A stretch of DNA of 64,000 bases, taken from Allokutzneria multivorans (GTDB lineage: Bacteria; Actinomycetota; Actinomycetes; Mycobacteriales; Pseudonocardiaceae). Both the position numbers and the translations under genes were made by a program. Location: assembly GCF_039537405.1 (NCBI RefSeq), contig NZ_BAABAL010000019.1:620001-684000 (forward strand). Direction: 5' to 3'. Below, piece by piece: positions 24,764 to 34,272 of the stretch. The notes below the pieces were generated by a model, which saw only the letters and a program-made list of their open reading frames with translations, searched no databases and was not told the DNA's origin. How positions within the stretch are numbered: the stretch's first letter is position 1; the number at the start of each line of letters is the position of its first letter.

Positions 24764-25723
24764 TCAGAGTGAGGCCAGGAGTTCCTCGGCGGCGGCGAAC
24801 GGGTCGATCTCCGCGGCGACCACGCGCTTGGCCAGCTGGGCCAACGCGGTCCCGCCGCGCACGTCGCCGAAGCGCGAGCGCAGCGCGGCCACGGCGATCG
24901 CCTCGATCTCGCTCTCCGCGCGCTTGCGACGACGCTGCTCCAGCTCGCCGTGCGCGGTCATCCACTCGTGGTGCGAGTCGATCGCGGCGACCACCGCGCC
25001 GATGCCCTCGGCGCGCGCGGCGACTGTCTTGAGGATCGGCTGGCGCCACATCGCGCCCTGGATCTCCCTGCGCCCCAACGAGATCATGTGCTTGAGCTCG
25101 CGAACGGTGCGGTCGGCGCCGTCGCGGTCGGCCTTGTTCACCGCGAACACGTCGCCGATCTCCAGGATGCCCGCCTTCGCGGCCTGGATGCCGTCGCCCA
25201 TGCCCGGGGCGAGCAACACGATCGTGGTGTCCGCCAACGCGACCACGTCGATCTCGGACTGCCCGACGCCGACGGTCTCGATCAGGACGACGTCGCAGCC
25301 CGCCGCGTCGAGCACGCGCAGCGCCTGCGGGGTCGCCCAGGACAGCCCGCCGAGGTGACCGCGCGTGGCCATGGAACGGATGAACACGTCCGGGTCGAGC
25401 GCGTGCTCCTGCATGCGCACGCGATCACCCAGGAGAGCGCCGCCCGAGAACGGAGAGGACGGGTCGACGGCAAGCACGCCCACGCGCTGGCCGCGCTTGC
25501 GCAGCTCTGCGACGAGCGCGGAGGTCGTGGTCGACTTGCCGACGCCGGGCGAGCCGGTCAGGCCGACGACGCGCGCCCGCCCGGTGTGCGGGGTGAGCGC
25601 GGCGGCGACCTCCCTGAGGTGCGGACTGTCGTCCTCGACCAGGGAGATCAGCCGCGCGACCGCCCGCGCCTGGCCTTCGCGAGCCCGCGAGACCAGGTCA
25701 CCGACATCGACGGAGCGAGGCAT
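24764..25723 (-). CDS. meaB: Methylmalonyl-CoA mutase-associated GTPase MeaB
   Basis: A 319-residue G3E-family GTPase. The P-loop GSPGVGKS is at 57-64, with the switch region VLAVDPSSPFSGGALLGDRVRM, the ETVGVGQSE motif and NKAD for guanine recognition. MeaB protects and reloads the cobalamin cofactor of methylmalonyl-CoA mutase. It overlaps the thiolase stop by one base (TGATG), so the two are co-translated. The mutase itself is not in this window. The context with epimerase and Ccr supports a propionate/ethylmalonyl-CoA role. Confidence 0.93.
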   Translation of the reverse strand: MPRSVDVGDLVSRAREGQARAVARLISLVEDDSPHLREVAAALTPHTGRARVVGLTGSPGVGKSTTTSALVAELRKRGQRVGVLAVDPSSPFSGGALLGDRVRMQEHALDPDVFIRSMATRGHLGGLSWATPQALRVLDAAGCDVVLIETVGVGQSEIDVVALADTTIVLLAPGMGDGIQAAKAGILEIGDVFAVNKADRDGADRTVRELKHMISLGRREIQGAMWRQPILKTVAARAEGIGAVVAAIDSHHEWMTAHGELEQRRRKRAESEIEAIAVAALRSRFGDVRGGTALAQLAKRVVAAEIDPFAAAEELLASL

Positions 25724-26910
25724 CAGGCCTTGGGAACGCGGACGATCAGCGCGTCGCCCTGGCCGCCACCACCGCAGAGCGCGGCGGCACCGATACCGCC
25801 GCCCCGGCGCTTCAGCTCCAGTGCCAGGTGCAGCAGGATGCGCGCGCCGGACATGCCGATCGGGTGGCCGAGCGCGATGGCTCCACCGTTGACGTTCACC
25901 TTGTCCTCGGCCAGGCCCAGCTCGCGCGCGGAGACCACACCGACGGCGGCGAACGCCTCGTTGATCTCGACGAGGTCCAGCTCGGCCGGGTCGATGCTCT
26001 CCTTGGCGCAGGCCGCCTTGATCGCGTTGGACGGCTGCTCGTGCAGGCTCGCGTCCGGCCCGGCGACCACGCCGTGCGCGCCGATCTCGGCGATCCAGCT
26101 CAGGCCCAGCTCCTCGGCCTTGGCCTTGCTCATCACCACGACCGCGGCGGCGCCGTCGGAGATCTGCGAGGCGGAGCCCGCGGTGATCGTGCCGTCGGCG
26201 GCGAAGGCCGGGCGCAGCTTGGCCAGCGTCTCCACGGTGGTGTCACCCCGAACGCCCTCGTCGGAGCTGACCACCAGCGGGTCGCCCTTGCGCTGCGGCA
26301 CCGAGACCGGGGCGATCTCCTCGGCGAAGATCCCCTTCTCGGCAGCGGCGGCGGCGCGCTGGTGCGAGCGCGCGGAGAACTCGTCCTGCTCGGCGCGGGT
26401 CAGGTTGTAGCGCGCGTTGTGCTTCTCCGTGGAAGCGCCCATGGCGACCTGGTCGAAGGCGCAGAACAGGCCGTCGAGCGACATGTGGTCGGCCATGGTC
26501 ACGTCGCCGAACTTGTAGCCGGAGCGCGACTTCGGCAGCAGGTGCGGCGCCTGGGTCATCGACTCCTGGCCGCCCGCGACGACGACGTCGAACTCACCGG
26601 CGCGGATCAGCTGGTCGGCGAGCGCGATCGCGTCGATGCCGGAGAGGCAGACCTTGTTGATGGTCAGCGCGGGCACGCTCATCGGGATGCCACCGGCGAC
26701 CGCGGCCTGGCGGGCGGGGATCTGACCGGCGCCGGCGGTGAGCACCTGACCCATGATCACGTACTGCACCTGCTCCGGCGCGACGCCCGCGCGCTCCAGA
26801 GCGGCCTTGATGGCGACGCCGCCGAGCTGTGCTCCGGAGAAGTCCTTGAGCGACCCCAGGAGCCTGCCCATCGGAGTGCGAGCGCCCGCGACGATCACGG
26901 ATCCAGACAC
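25723..26910 (-). CDS. Acetyl-CoA C-acetyltransferase (thiolase)
   Basis: A 395-residue cytoplasmic thiolase that condenses two acetyl-CoA to acetoacetyl-CoA or cleaves 3-ketoacyl-CoA. The nucleophile is Cys88 (INKVCLSG), and the GHPIGMSGARI and CGGGGQGDA motifs supply His and the second Cys. Length fits biosynthetic-type thiolases (AtoB/PhaA). The GTG start at 26910 follows GGAGG by 7 bases. It is divergent from mce, with 121 bases between them, and leads the meaB operon. It could supply the acetoacetyl-CoA used upstream of Ccr. Confidence 0.92.
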   Translation of the reverse strand: MSGSVIVAGARTPMGRLLGSLKDFSGAQLGGVAIKAALERAGVAPEQVQYVIMGQVLTAGAGQIPARQAAVAGGIPMSVPALTINKVCLSGIDAIALADQLIRAGEFDVVVAGGQESMTQAPHLLPKSRSGYKFGDVTMADHMSLDGLFCAFDQVAMGASTEKHNARYNLTRAEQDEFSARSHQRAAAAAEKGIFAEEIAPVSVPQRKGDPLVVSSDEGVRGDTTVETLAKLRPAFAADGTITAGSASQISDGAAAVVVMSKAKAEELGLSWIAEIGAHGVVAGPDASLHEQPSNAIKAACAKESIDPAELDLVEINEAFAAVGVVSARELGLAEDKVNVNGGAIALGHPIGMSGARILLHLALELKRRGGGIGAAALCGGGGQGDALIVRVPKA

Positions 26911-27031
26911 AGTAAGACCTCCAGCGACGGTGCGGGACTTCCTCCGAGCGGACCATACCGCCGGTACTCGATGCAGAAGTTTGTGAGGCGAGGCACAGGC
27001 GCGGCCACCCGTTGAGACCTACCCTCCCAGC

Positions 27032-27478
27032 ATGCATTCGGAGCTGCAGTCCTTCGTCACGGCCATCGACCACGTCGGTGTCGCCGTCCCGGACCTCGAC
27101 GTCGCCGTCGCCTTCTACCGCGACACCTTCGGCCTGGAGATGGCGCACGAGGAGACCAACGAGGAGCAGGGCGTGCGCGAGGCGATGATGCGCGCCCCCG
27201 GCGACACCGGCGTGGGCACGGCCGTGCAGCTGCTGGCCCCGCTGAACGAGGACTCCACGATCGCGAAGTTCCTCGACAAGCGCGGCCCCGGGCTCCAGCA
27301 GCTCGCCTACCGGGTCACCGACATCGACGCCGCGTGCGCTGCGCTCAAGGCCAAGGGCGTGCGCCTCGTCTACGACACGCCTCGACGCGGCACCTCCGAC
27401 AGCCGGGTCAACTTCGTCCACCCCAAGGACGGCGGCGGCGTGCTCATCGAGTTGGTCCAACCCGCCGAAGGGCATTGA
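27032..27478 (+). CDS. mce: Methylmalonyl-CoA epimerase
   Basis: A 148-residue VOC-superfamily metalloenzyme that interconverts the (2R) and (2S) forms of methylmalonyl-CoA. Visible signatures are IDHVGVAVPDLDVAVAFYRDTFGL, GPGLQQLAYRVTDIDAA, and the C-terminal GVLIELVQP with the catalytic Glu. It is divergent from the thiolase-meaB operon of the same pathway. The ATG has TACCCT at 27020-27025, 6 bases upstream, and no ribosome site, consistent with leaderless expression. Confidence 0.92.
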   Translation: MHSELQSFVTAIDHVGVAVPDLDVAVAFYRDTFGLEMAHEETNEEQGVREAMMRAPGDTGVGTAVQLLAPLNEDSTIAKFLDKRGPGLQQLAYRVTDIDAACAALKAKGVRLVYDTPRRGTSDSRVNFVHPKDGGGVLIELVQPAEGH

Positions 27479-27504
27479 TCCACCCGGCCCATTTCACGTT
27501 TTGG

Positions 27505-29865
27505 CTAGTTGATGCGCTGCGGGAGCAGCAGGATCACCTTGCTGGCGTTGCGTTCGACGGCCCCGCGCGAGTAGAGCAGCGGGAAGTACTCGCCCTTGTG
27601 CCACAACGGCGCCAGGTCGCGGTAGTGCTTGCTCGCGGGGTCTCCGGACTGGCCAGGTGCGTTGATCGCGCGTGAGCCGTCCCAGTTGCCCACGTCGAGC
27701 ACCATGCGGAACGACGCGCCTCCGGTCTGCTTGAAGTCCGCGCCGTACGAGGCGGCGTCGGGGGTGTCTGCCGAGCCGCCGCGCGGGAACGGGCCGACGT
27801 CGGCGCCGGGCAGCTGTGCGGAGAGCGGGTGTTGGAAAAGCGTCTGGTGCAGCGTCCCCCACTGCCACGCGGCGGGATCGGCACCGAGGCGCTTCTCCAC
27901 ATCACGCCACGCGGCGGCGAGCGTGTCCACGACGAGCTTGTCGCGCTTGGCCTTCGCGTCAGCGCCGAGCCACCGCTCCGGGTGTTCGATCACGTCGAGC
28001 ACGACCTCGGGGTCCGGAGCCTGGCCGAGCTGCGCGAGCGCGGGGGCGGTCGCGGCAATCACGGCGGCTCCGAGGTGCTTCACGCGCCACACCTCGTACA
28101 GCGCCGCGGGGCCGGACTTCGCGTCCAGTACGTGGTTCCACCCGCGCAGCGATTGCAATGCCTTATAAGCGACGGGGTCGGTCGTCGTGACGTCTTTAAG
28201 GGCCGCAGTGACTCGACGGGCAACAACGGAGAGCTGGTCGTTCTGCAAGCGCTCCGAGTCCGTGATCGTCAGCTTCTCCTTGCCCGCGAGCACTTCGTGG
28301 ATGCGCTGCGAACGGAACGGATCGGCCCACTCGTAGCCGAGCTTGCGGTCAGCGGGGTAGTTCTCCGGCAGGTTCTCCTCGTTGGCCGTTGCCAGGAAGC
28401 CCTTGGCGGGGTTCACCGAGCGCGGGAGCTGTTCGCCGTCGTAGTAGCCCTCCCACTCGTAGCGACCGTCGCCGGGCACGGGCAGCAGGCCGTCGAACGC
28501 GGGGCGCTTCGGTGCCATACCGCCGGGCAACCACGCGATGTCGCCCTTGGTGTCCGCGTAGACCTGGTTCTCCGGCGGGCCGCCCCAGTTGCGCATGACC
28601 TCGCGGAACTGGGCGAGGTTCTTGACGCCCATGTACTTCAGGCTGCCGAGGTACGGCGAGGTCCCGGGCTCGAACCACACGCTGCGCAGCGCGTAGGCCT
28701 GGTGCCGGGCCTGGTCGGTGTGCATGACGACGCCGTGCCGCGTGAAGTTCAGATCGATCTCGCGGGCCACCTCGCCCTTGACCGCGATCTTCTCCTTGAC
28801 CGTGCGCACGGTCTCCCACGCGTCCTTGAAGCGGTAGCGGCCGTGGTTCGCCGGGTCCAGTTGCTCGACGTAAAGGTCTTCCTGGTCGATCGAGAAGATC
28901 GTCAGACCGAACGCCGCCGTGCCGTTGTGGCCGATGGAAACCCCAGGAAGGATCGGCTCACCAGCGCCGATCACGTCGAGCCCCGGCGCTGACAGGTGCT
29001 GGATGTAGCGCCCGGACGGCGCGGGGAGCACCCGGTGCGGATCGTTGGCCAGCACGGGCCGCCCGGTCGCCGACTTCTTCGCGCCGACCACCCAGTTGTT
29101 GCTGCCTTCCTGCTGCTCCGAGGTGGAGCGTTCGAGCTTCTGCCCGTTAAAGGACACCGCTGACGTACCGAGGTAGTAGGTGTTGATGACCTCGCCCGCG
29201 TTCTCCGTGACCGCGCATGCGTCCAAGCCGTCGGGAACCTTCGTGGTCCAGTCCGGTTGCAACTTCACGCGCACACGGTCCGCGTCGAGCCCAGCGACGC
29301 ACGCGGTCATCGCGCGCATGATCTCGCTGTAGAGGTTGCGCACGAGACCGTGGCTGCGGATGCGCACTACGTCCTCTGGAGCCCACCGCGCGGGCTTATA
29401 AGCGAGCTTGCGGAACTCCTCAGGCAGCGCCTGCGGGTTTTGGCCGACCCAGTCGACGTAGGCGTTGATGCCGTTCACGAACTGCGTGATGGTCTGCCTC
29501 GCGTGCGGACCGTAGGAGGCCCACTCGCGCTCCATGTCACCGCGATATAAGAGCATTCGCGACGCACGGTCCTGTTCGACCCACGCGGGACCGAAGGACT
29601 CCGCGAGCTGACCGAGCCCACGTTTGCGCCACAGGTCCATCTGGAACAGACGGTCCCGCGCGGCGTTGAAGCCCTGCGCTAGGAACAGGTCGTCGGAGTT
29701 CTGCGCGTAGATGTGCGGCACGCCCCACTTGTCGACGACCATGCGCACAGGCAGGTCGAGCCCGCGTACCGCGTAGGTCGTCGTTGTGGCCGCTTGTGCC
29801 GGAACGGCGGCAGGAACAGCGACAGCGGAGACAAGCACCGCAGCAGCCAGGAACAAAGCCCGCAT
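27505..29865 (-). CDS. Secreted penicillin acylase family protein
   Basis: A 786-residue Ntn-hydrolase precursor exported by a signal peptide (MRALFLAAAVLVSAVAVPAAVPAQA). The family matures by cutting itself before a catalytic Ser; here GSNNW places this at Ser255, giving an alpha chain of about 230 residues and a beta chain of about 530. Typical blocks are VDKWGVPHIYAQNSDDLFLAQGF, RDRLFQMDLWRKRGLGQL and LANDPHR. Such enzymes hydrolyse amides: penicillins, acyl-homoserine lactones or aculeacin-type lipopeptides. The natural substrate cannot be told. ATG 29865 follows GAGGGGG. It is convergent with mce and divergent from ccr. Confidence 0.9.
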   Translation of the reverse strand: MRALFLAAAVLVSAVAVPAAVPAQAATTTTYAVRGLDLPVRMVVDKWGVPHIYAQNSDDLFLAQGFNAARDRLFQMDLWRKRGLGQLAESFGPAWVEQDRASRMLLYRGDMEREWASYGPHARQTITQFVNGINAYVDWVGQNPQALPEEFRKLAYKPARWAPEDVVRIRSHGLVRNLYSEIMRAMTACVAGLDADRVRVKLQPDWTTKVPDGLDACAVTENAGEVINTYYLGTSAVSFNGQKLERSTSEQQEGSNNWVVGAKKSATGRPVLANDPHRVLPAPSGRYIQHLSAPGLDVIGAGEPILPGVSIGHNGTAAFGLTIFSIDQEDLYVEQLDPANHGRYRFKDAWETVRTVKEKIAVKGEVAREIDLNFTRHGVVMHTDQARHQAYALRSVWFEPGTSPYLGSLKYMGVKNLAQFREVMRNWGGPPENQVYADTKGDIAWLPGGMAPKRPAFDGLLPVPGDGRYEWEGYYDGEQLPRSVNPAKGFLATANEENLPENYPADRKLGYEWADPFRSQRIHEVLAGKEKLTITDSERLQNDQLSVVARRVTAALKDVTTTDPVAYKALQSLRGWNHVLDAKSGPAALYEVWRVKHLGAAVIAATAPALAQLGQAPDPEVVLDVIEHPERWLGADAKAKRDKLVVDTLAAAWRDVEKRLGADPAAWQWGTLHQTLFQHPLSAQLPGADVGPFPRGGSADTPDAASYGADFKQTGGASFRMVLDVGNWDGSRAINAPGQSGDPASKHYRDLAPLWHKGEYFPLLYSRGAVERNASKVILLLPQRIN

Positions 29866-30166
29866 GACAGACCCCCTCGGCAGAACGCACGGACTTCATA
29901 GCCTCGGGACGGGTCTGCCTAGAAGGCCACAAAAGGTATTTAAAGCTCACGTTTCGGCACGTGAGCGAGATTCCGCCAGACAGCCCGCGACCGTTCGGCC
30001 GAGCGGGACCGTGGCTCGCGGCGGACGATCGGCCGCCCAGCAATCGAGGGAACCCGGAGTGCGGTGTCTCACAGCCGTGCCACTGGATCGATTACCGGCC
30101 AGTAACCTCCGGCCAACCTGCGGCTATGAACGCCGTTGATGTGCACTCGATCACAGGAGGTCTGCC
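29866..30166. other. Divergent intergenic region, penicillin acylase and ccr
   Basis: A 301-base gap with no ORF of note. It must carry promoters for both flanking genes, but I find no clear -35/-10 pair or palindrome beyond the ccr ribosome site AGGAGG at about 30155-30160. Confidence 0.4.
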
Positions 30167-31498
30167 GTGCAGAAGATCCTCGACGCGATCCTGGCCGACG
30201 AGCTCGACGCGCTGGCGTCCCTCCCGGTGCCGGACTCCTATCGCGGTGTGACGGTGCGCAAGAGCGAGCAGGACATGTTCGCCGGGCTGTCGAGCAGCGA
30301 GAAGGACCCGCGTCGTTCGCTGCACGTCGACGAGGTGCCGACGCCGGAGCTGGGCCCGGGTGAGGCGCTGGTCGCGGTGATGGCCAGCGCGATCAACTAC
30401 AACACCGTCTGGACATCGATCTTCGAGCCGCTGTCGACGTTCGGGTTCCTGGAACGCTACGGCCGCACATCGGAGCTCAACGCCCGGCACGACCTGCCGT
30501 ACCACGTGGTCGGCTCCGACCTCGCCGGTGTCGTGCTGCGCACCGGTCCCGGGGTGAACGCGTGGAAGCCCGGTGACGAGGTGGTCGCGCACTGCCTCAA
30601 CGTGGAGCTGGAGCACCCCGACGGGCACAGCGACACGATGCTGGACCCGGAGCAGCGGATCTGGGGCTTCGAGACCAACTTCGGCGGGCTGGCCGAGCTG
30701 GCGCTGGTCAAGGCCAACCAGCTGATGCCCAAGCCGAAGCACCTCAGCTGGGAGGAGGCGGCCAGCCCCGGCCTGGTCAACTCCACCGCCTACCGCCAGC
30801 TCGTCTCGCGCAACGGCGCGGACATGAAGCAGGGCGACGTCGTGCTGATCTGGGGCGCTTCCGGGGGACTCGGCTCCTACGCGACGCAGTTCGCGCTCAA
30901 CGGCGGCGCCACCCCGGTGTGCGTGGTCTCCAGCCCGGAGAAGGCCGAGATCTGCCGCAGGATGGGTGCCGAACTGGTCATCGACCGCGCCGCCGAGGGC
31001 TACAAGTTCTGGAAGGACGAGCACGAGCAGGACCAGCGCGAGTGGAAGCGCTTCGGCGCCAGGATCCGCGAGCTCACCGGTGGCGAGGACCCCGACATCG
31101 TCTTCGAGCACCCCGGCCGCGAGACCTTCGGCGCCAGCGTCTACGTCGCCAAGCGCGGCGGCACCATCGTGACCTGCGCCTCCACCTCCGGCTTCAACCA
31201 CAGCTACGACAACCGCTACCTGTGGATGCACCTCAAGCGGATCGTCGGCTCGCACTTCGCGAACTACCGCGAGGCGTGGGAGGCCAATCGTTTGATCGCC
31301 AAGGGCGCGATCCACCCGACGCTGTCCAAGGTCTACGCGCTGGAGGAGACCGGGCAGGCCGCGCACGACGTCCACCGCAACGCCCACCAGGGCAAGGTCG
31401 GCGTCCTGTGCCTGTCCCCCGAGGAAGGACTGGGCGTGCGCGACCACGAGCTCCGGGCCACCCACCTCGACGGGATCAACCGTTTTCGGGGCGTGTGA
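30167..31498 (+). CDS. ccr: Crotonyl-CoA carboxylase/reductase
   Basis: A 443-residue medium-chain dehydrogenase/reductase that converts crotonyl-CoA, CO2 and NADPH to ethylmalonyl-CoA. Diagnostic stretches are ASAINYNTVWTSIFEP, YHVVGSDLAGVVLRTGPGV, ETNFGGLAELALVKANQLMPKPKHLSWEEAA, the nucleotide-binding WGASGGLGSYA, and GSHFANYREAWEAN. Ccr provides ethylmalonyl-CoA for acetate assimilation by the ethylmalonyl-CoA pathway or for polyketide extender units. GTG 30167 sits 6 bases after AGGAGG. Thiolase, mce and meaB nearby fit the same metabolism. Confidence 0.95.
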   Translation: MQKILDAILADELDALASLPVPDSYRGVTVRKSEQDMFAGLSSSEKDPRRSLHVDEVPTPELGPGEALVAVMASAINYNTVWTSIFEPLSTFGFLERYGRTSELNARHDLPYHVVGSDLAGVVLRTGPGVNAWKPGDEVVAHCLNVELEHPDGHSDTMLDPEQRIWGFETNFGGLAELALVKANQLMPKPKHLSWEEAASPGLVNSTAYRQLVSRNGADMKQGDVVLIWGASGGLGSYATQFALNGGATPVCVVSSPEKAEICRRMGAELVIDRAAEGYKFWKDEHEQDQREWKRFGARIRELTGGEDPDIVFEHPGRETFGASVYVAKRGGTIVTCASTSGFNHSYDNRYLWMHLKRIVGSHFANYREAWEANRLIAKGAIHPTLSKVYALEETGQAAHDVHRNAHQGKVGVLCLSPEEGLGVRDHELRATHLDGINRFRGV

Positions 31499-31505
31499 AC
31501 GCTTT

Positions 31506-31547
31506 CCGGCGGCCGTCCACCGACTGAGCACAGTGGACGGTCGCCGG
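31506..31547 (+). terminator. Terminator after ccr
   Basis: A 15-bp stem with one mismatch (31506-31520 with 31533-31547) and a 12-base loop, beginning 8 bases after the ccr stop and followed by ATTTC. Confidence 0.6.
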
Positions 31548-31610
31548 ATTTCACCGGGCACGCGCCCGTGGGGTCTGAAGTTTTCTCCCGAGTACGGGTA
31601 GCGTGATGTC

Positions 31611-33446
31611 ATGGGCCTTGCCGAAGACCGCGAGCTGGTGCCGCTGGGGTCAGGCTTCGACATCGTGAAGCGCGGGGGTTACAACCGCGCCCAGGTGGAG
31701 GAGCACCTCGAACGGCTCGACTCGGACCTGCGCATCCTCGCGGCTGACCGCGACGCCGCCGTCTCCCAGGCGGCAGATCTCGCGCGCCAGCTGGAAAAGG
31801 CGCGCTCGGAGATCGAGGACCTCAAGGGACAGGTGGACCGGCTGTCCAAGCCGCCGACAACCCTCGAGGGCCTCAGCGAACGACTGCAACGCATGCTCCG
31901 GCTCGCCCAGGACGAGGCGAGCGAGACACGCGCGCGCGCCGAGGGCGAGGGCCGCGAGATCAAGGCCAAGGCGGAGAAGGACGCCGCCGCGCTGCGCCTG
32001 CGCTACGAGCAGCTGATCGCCGAGCTGGACAACCGGCGCGCGGAGATGGAGGCCGAGCACCAGAACGTGCTCGACACCGCCCGCGCCGAGGCCAAGCGGA
32101 TCACCGACGAGGCCGAGCGCGCCAGGCAGGACGCCGACGCCGCCTCCGCCGCCAAGCGCAAGCAGGTCGAGGAGGACTTCGAGATCGCTATGGCCTCGCG
32201 TCGCGCCGAGGCCATGCACGCGCTCGCCGAGACCGAGGCGGCCAGCAAGGCCGAGGCCGACCGCAGGGTCCGCGAGGCCACCGAGGAGGCGAACAAGCGC
32301 GTCCTGGACGCCACCGAGGACAGCACGCGGCGCGTCGCGGAGGCCACCGCGGAGGCCCAGCGCCTGGTCCGCGAGGCCACCGACGAGAGCAGCCGCAGGC
32401 TCTTCGAGGCGACCGAGGAGGCCAAGCGGCGCCGCACCGAGGCCGTCGACGAAGCCGCCAAGCGCATCCGCGAGGCGACCGAGGAGTCCGCGCGCCGCGT
32501 CCGCGAGGCCACGGCCGAGGCCCAGCGCCTGGTCCGCGAGGCCACCGACGAGTCGACCCGCCGCGTGGAGTACGCGACCACGCGCGTGCAGGAACTGCGC
32601 GAGCTGCGGGTCAAGGTCGCCGCTCAGCTCAAGGAGATGGAGTCCAGGCTGGACTCGCTGCGCTCGGAGCTGAAGACGCGGCTGGAGAAGGCCCGCGCCC
32701 AGCTCAAGACGCAGCTGGAGGCCGCGCGCACGGAGCTGGTCTCGAAGCTGGAGACCATGCGCACCGACCTCGACACGGAGCTGGCGACGGCCACCGGCAA
32801 GGGCGAGACCGAGCTGAGTTCGGTGCTCACCGGGGTCGGCGGCGAGCTGGACTCGGTGCACACCGCCTTCGCCGACGCCAAGCCGATCCTGGACCAGGCC
32901 GAGGACGAGCAGGACGTGCTGAACAAGCCCGCCCTGCCGCCGCAGCGGCCCACCCAGCAGCCGCCGCAGGGCAAGGGCCCGCAGGGTCCCGCTCCGGCCG
33001 GTCCGCAGGGCGGTGCGCAGCAGGCCGGTGCACCGCAGGCTGGCCAGCAGCCGGGCCAGCAGCAGGGCGGTCCGCAGCAGTCCCCGCAGGCGCCCAAGCA
33101 GTCCCCGCAGGGGGGCCCGCAGCAGCCTCAGCAGCCGAAGCAGCAGCAGCTCGCGCAGGGCGTGCCGCCGTCCTCGGCCAAGCCGTCCGGCTCAGCGCCG
33201 CCGCTGGATCCGCCGACGCAGCAGTTCAAGCGGCCGATGCCCGCGATGGAGGCACCCACCAACCGGATGGGCGGCCAGCAGCAGCACCAGCAGCAGCGCC
33301 CGCCGCAGCAGCAGACGCAGGTGCTCCAGAACCAGCAGCAGCAACACAAGCCGCAGCAACAGCAGCCGCCGAGGCAGCAGCCCCCGAAGCCGCAGAAGCA
33401 ACAGCAGCAGAAGTCCTCGGGCAAGCCACCTCAGCGCCAGCGCTGA
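31611..33446 (+). CDS. Hendecad coiled-coil protein, Scy/FilP-DivIVA-like
   Basis: A 611-residue cytoskeletal-type protein. Residues 8-70 (PLGSGFDIVKRGGYNRAQVEEHLERL) look like a DivIVA-type membrane/curvature domain, then a long coiled coil runs to about 425. Inside it, residues 219-328 are ten consecutive 11-residue units of the form RVREATEEANK, RVLDATEDSTR, RVAEATAEAQR, LVREATDESSR. The last ~170 residues are Gln/Pro-rich and disordered. In streptomycetes, Scy and FilP with this composition organise the hyphal tip with DivIVA, so a polar-growth scaffold is the best guess. TAGCGT lies 6 bases before the ATG, suggesting a leaderless message. Confidence 0.8.
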   Translation: MGLAEDRELVPLGSGFDIVKRGGYNRAQVEEHLERLDSDLRILAADRDAAVSQAADLARQLEKARSEIEDLKGQVDRLSKPPTTLEGLSERLQRMLRLAQDEASETRARAEGEGREIKAKAEKDAAALRLRYEQLIAELDNRRAEMEAEHQNVLDTARAEAKRITDEAERARQDADAASAAKRKQVEEDFEIAMASRRAEAMHALAETEAASKAEADRRVREATEEANKRVLDATEDSTRRVAEATAEAQRLVREATDESSRRLFEATEEAKRRRTEAVDEAAKRIREATEESARRVREATAEAQRLVREATDESTRRVEYATTRVQELRELRVKVAAQLKEMESRLDSLRSELKTRLEKARAQLKTQLEAARTELVSKLETMRTDLDTELATATGKGETELSSVLTGVGGELDSVHTAFADAKPILDQAEDEQDVLNKPALPPQRPTQQPPQGKGPQGPAPAGPQGGAQQAGAPQAGQQPGQQQGGPQQSPQAPKQSPQGGPQQPQQPKQQQLAQGVPPSSAKPSGSAPPLDPPTQQFKRPMPAMEAPTNRMGGQQQHQQQRPPQQQTQVLQNQQQQHKPQQQQPPRQQPPKPQKQQQQKSSGKPPQRQR

Positions 33447-33458
33447 ACGAAGTCCCCG

Positions 33459-33486
33459 GTGCCGGGCGCGTGATCGCGCCCGGCAC
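33459..33486. terminator. Bidirectional terminator
   Basis: A perfect 12-bp stem (33459-33470 with 33475-33486) closed by the tetraloop TGAT, between the coiled-coil gene and the convergent hydrolase gene whose stop is at 33489. Confidence 0.7.
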
Positions 33487-33488
33487 TG

Positions 33489-34253
33489 TCATGCGGGGGA
33501 CAGCCAGTCGATCAGGACCTCCGCGAACTCCGCCGGGCGTTCGATCGGTGGCAGGTGGCCGCACCCGTGCAGCACCGTGAGCTCGGCGTCGGGCAGCAGG
33601 TCGAACATCTCCTCGGCGGCACTGGGCGGGGCGAGTTTGTCCTGCTCCCCCACCACGACCAGCGTCGGAACACCCACTCCGCGCAACGTGTCCGTGGAAT
33701 CCGGGCGGGCCGCCATCGCTCGCTGAGCCCACGCGATCCCCTCGGCCGACTGCGCGTCGATCAGCGCGCGTGCGGCGTTCACAGCGGTCGGCCGCGATGC
33801 GTGCGTGCTCGCGCCGAGCAGCCCGTCGAGCACCGCGTCAGCGACCCAGGCGGTCCCCTCGGCCTCGACGCGCTCGGCCATCGCGAGGCGCCCGACGCGC
33901 TGCTGGTCGGTATCGGCGACCGCCTTGGTGTCGACCAGAACCAGCTTTTCGACCAGCTCCGGGGCTTGGCGCAGCACGGACATCGCCACGTAGCCGCCCA
34001 TCGAGATCCCGCCGAGGACCACGCGCTCCAAGCCGAGTGACTCCAGCTCGGCGATCACGTCCGCGGCCACCACGTCCAAGCTCGGCACGGGAGCGGAGCC
34101 CAGCGGCCGCGCACCGAGCCCGCGCTGGTCCGGGGTGATCACCGTGAAGTGTGCTTCCAGTGGCGCGCGCACCGCGTCCCACATGCGCGAGTCCAGCGGA
34201 AACGCGTGCAGCAGCACCACAGCGGGGCGAATTGCGATGTCGTCTGAGCTCAT
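33489..34253 (-). CDS. Alpha/beta-fold hydrolase
   Basis: A 254-residue cytoplasmic alpha/beta hydrolase. Oxyanion segment LLHAFPLDSRMWD, nucleophile elbow GGISMGGY, acid in VVVGEQDKLAPP and catalytic His in LHGCGHLPPIERP are all present, so it should be active. The closest-looking relatives act on esters or lactones such as 3-oxoadipate enol-lactone, but no pathway genes accompany it. The start is divergent from the kinase-like gene at 34273, only 19 bases away. Confidence 0.85.
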   Translation of the reverse strand: MSSDDIAIRPAVVLLHAFPLDSRMWDAVRAPLEAHFTVITPDQRGLGARPLGSAPVPSLDVVAADVIAELESLGLERVVLGGISMGGYVAMSVLRQAPELVEKLVLVDTKAVADTDQQRVGRLAMAERVEAEGTAWVADAVLDGLLGASTHASRPTAVNAARALIDAQSAEGIAWAQRAMAARPDSTDTLRGVGVPTLVVVGEQDKLAPPSAAEEMFDLLPDAELTVLHGCGHLPPIERPAEFAEVLIDWLSPA

Positions 34254-34272
34254 GCCTGCCTATCCTGCCCGC

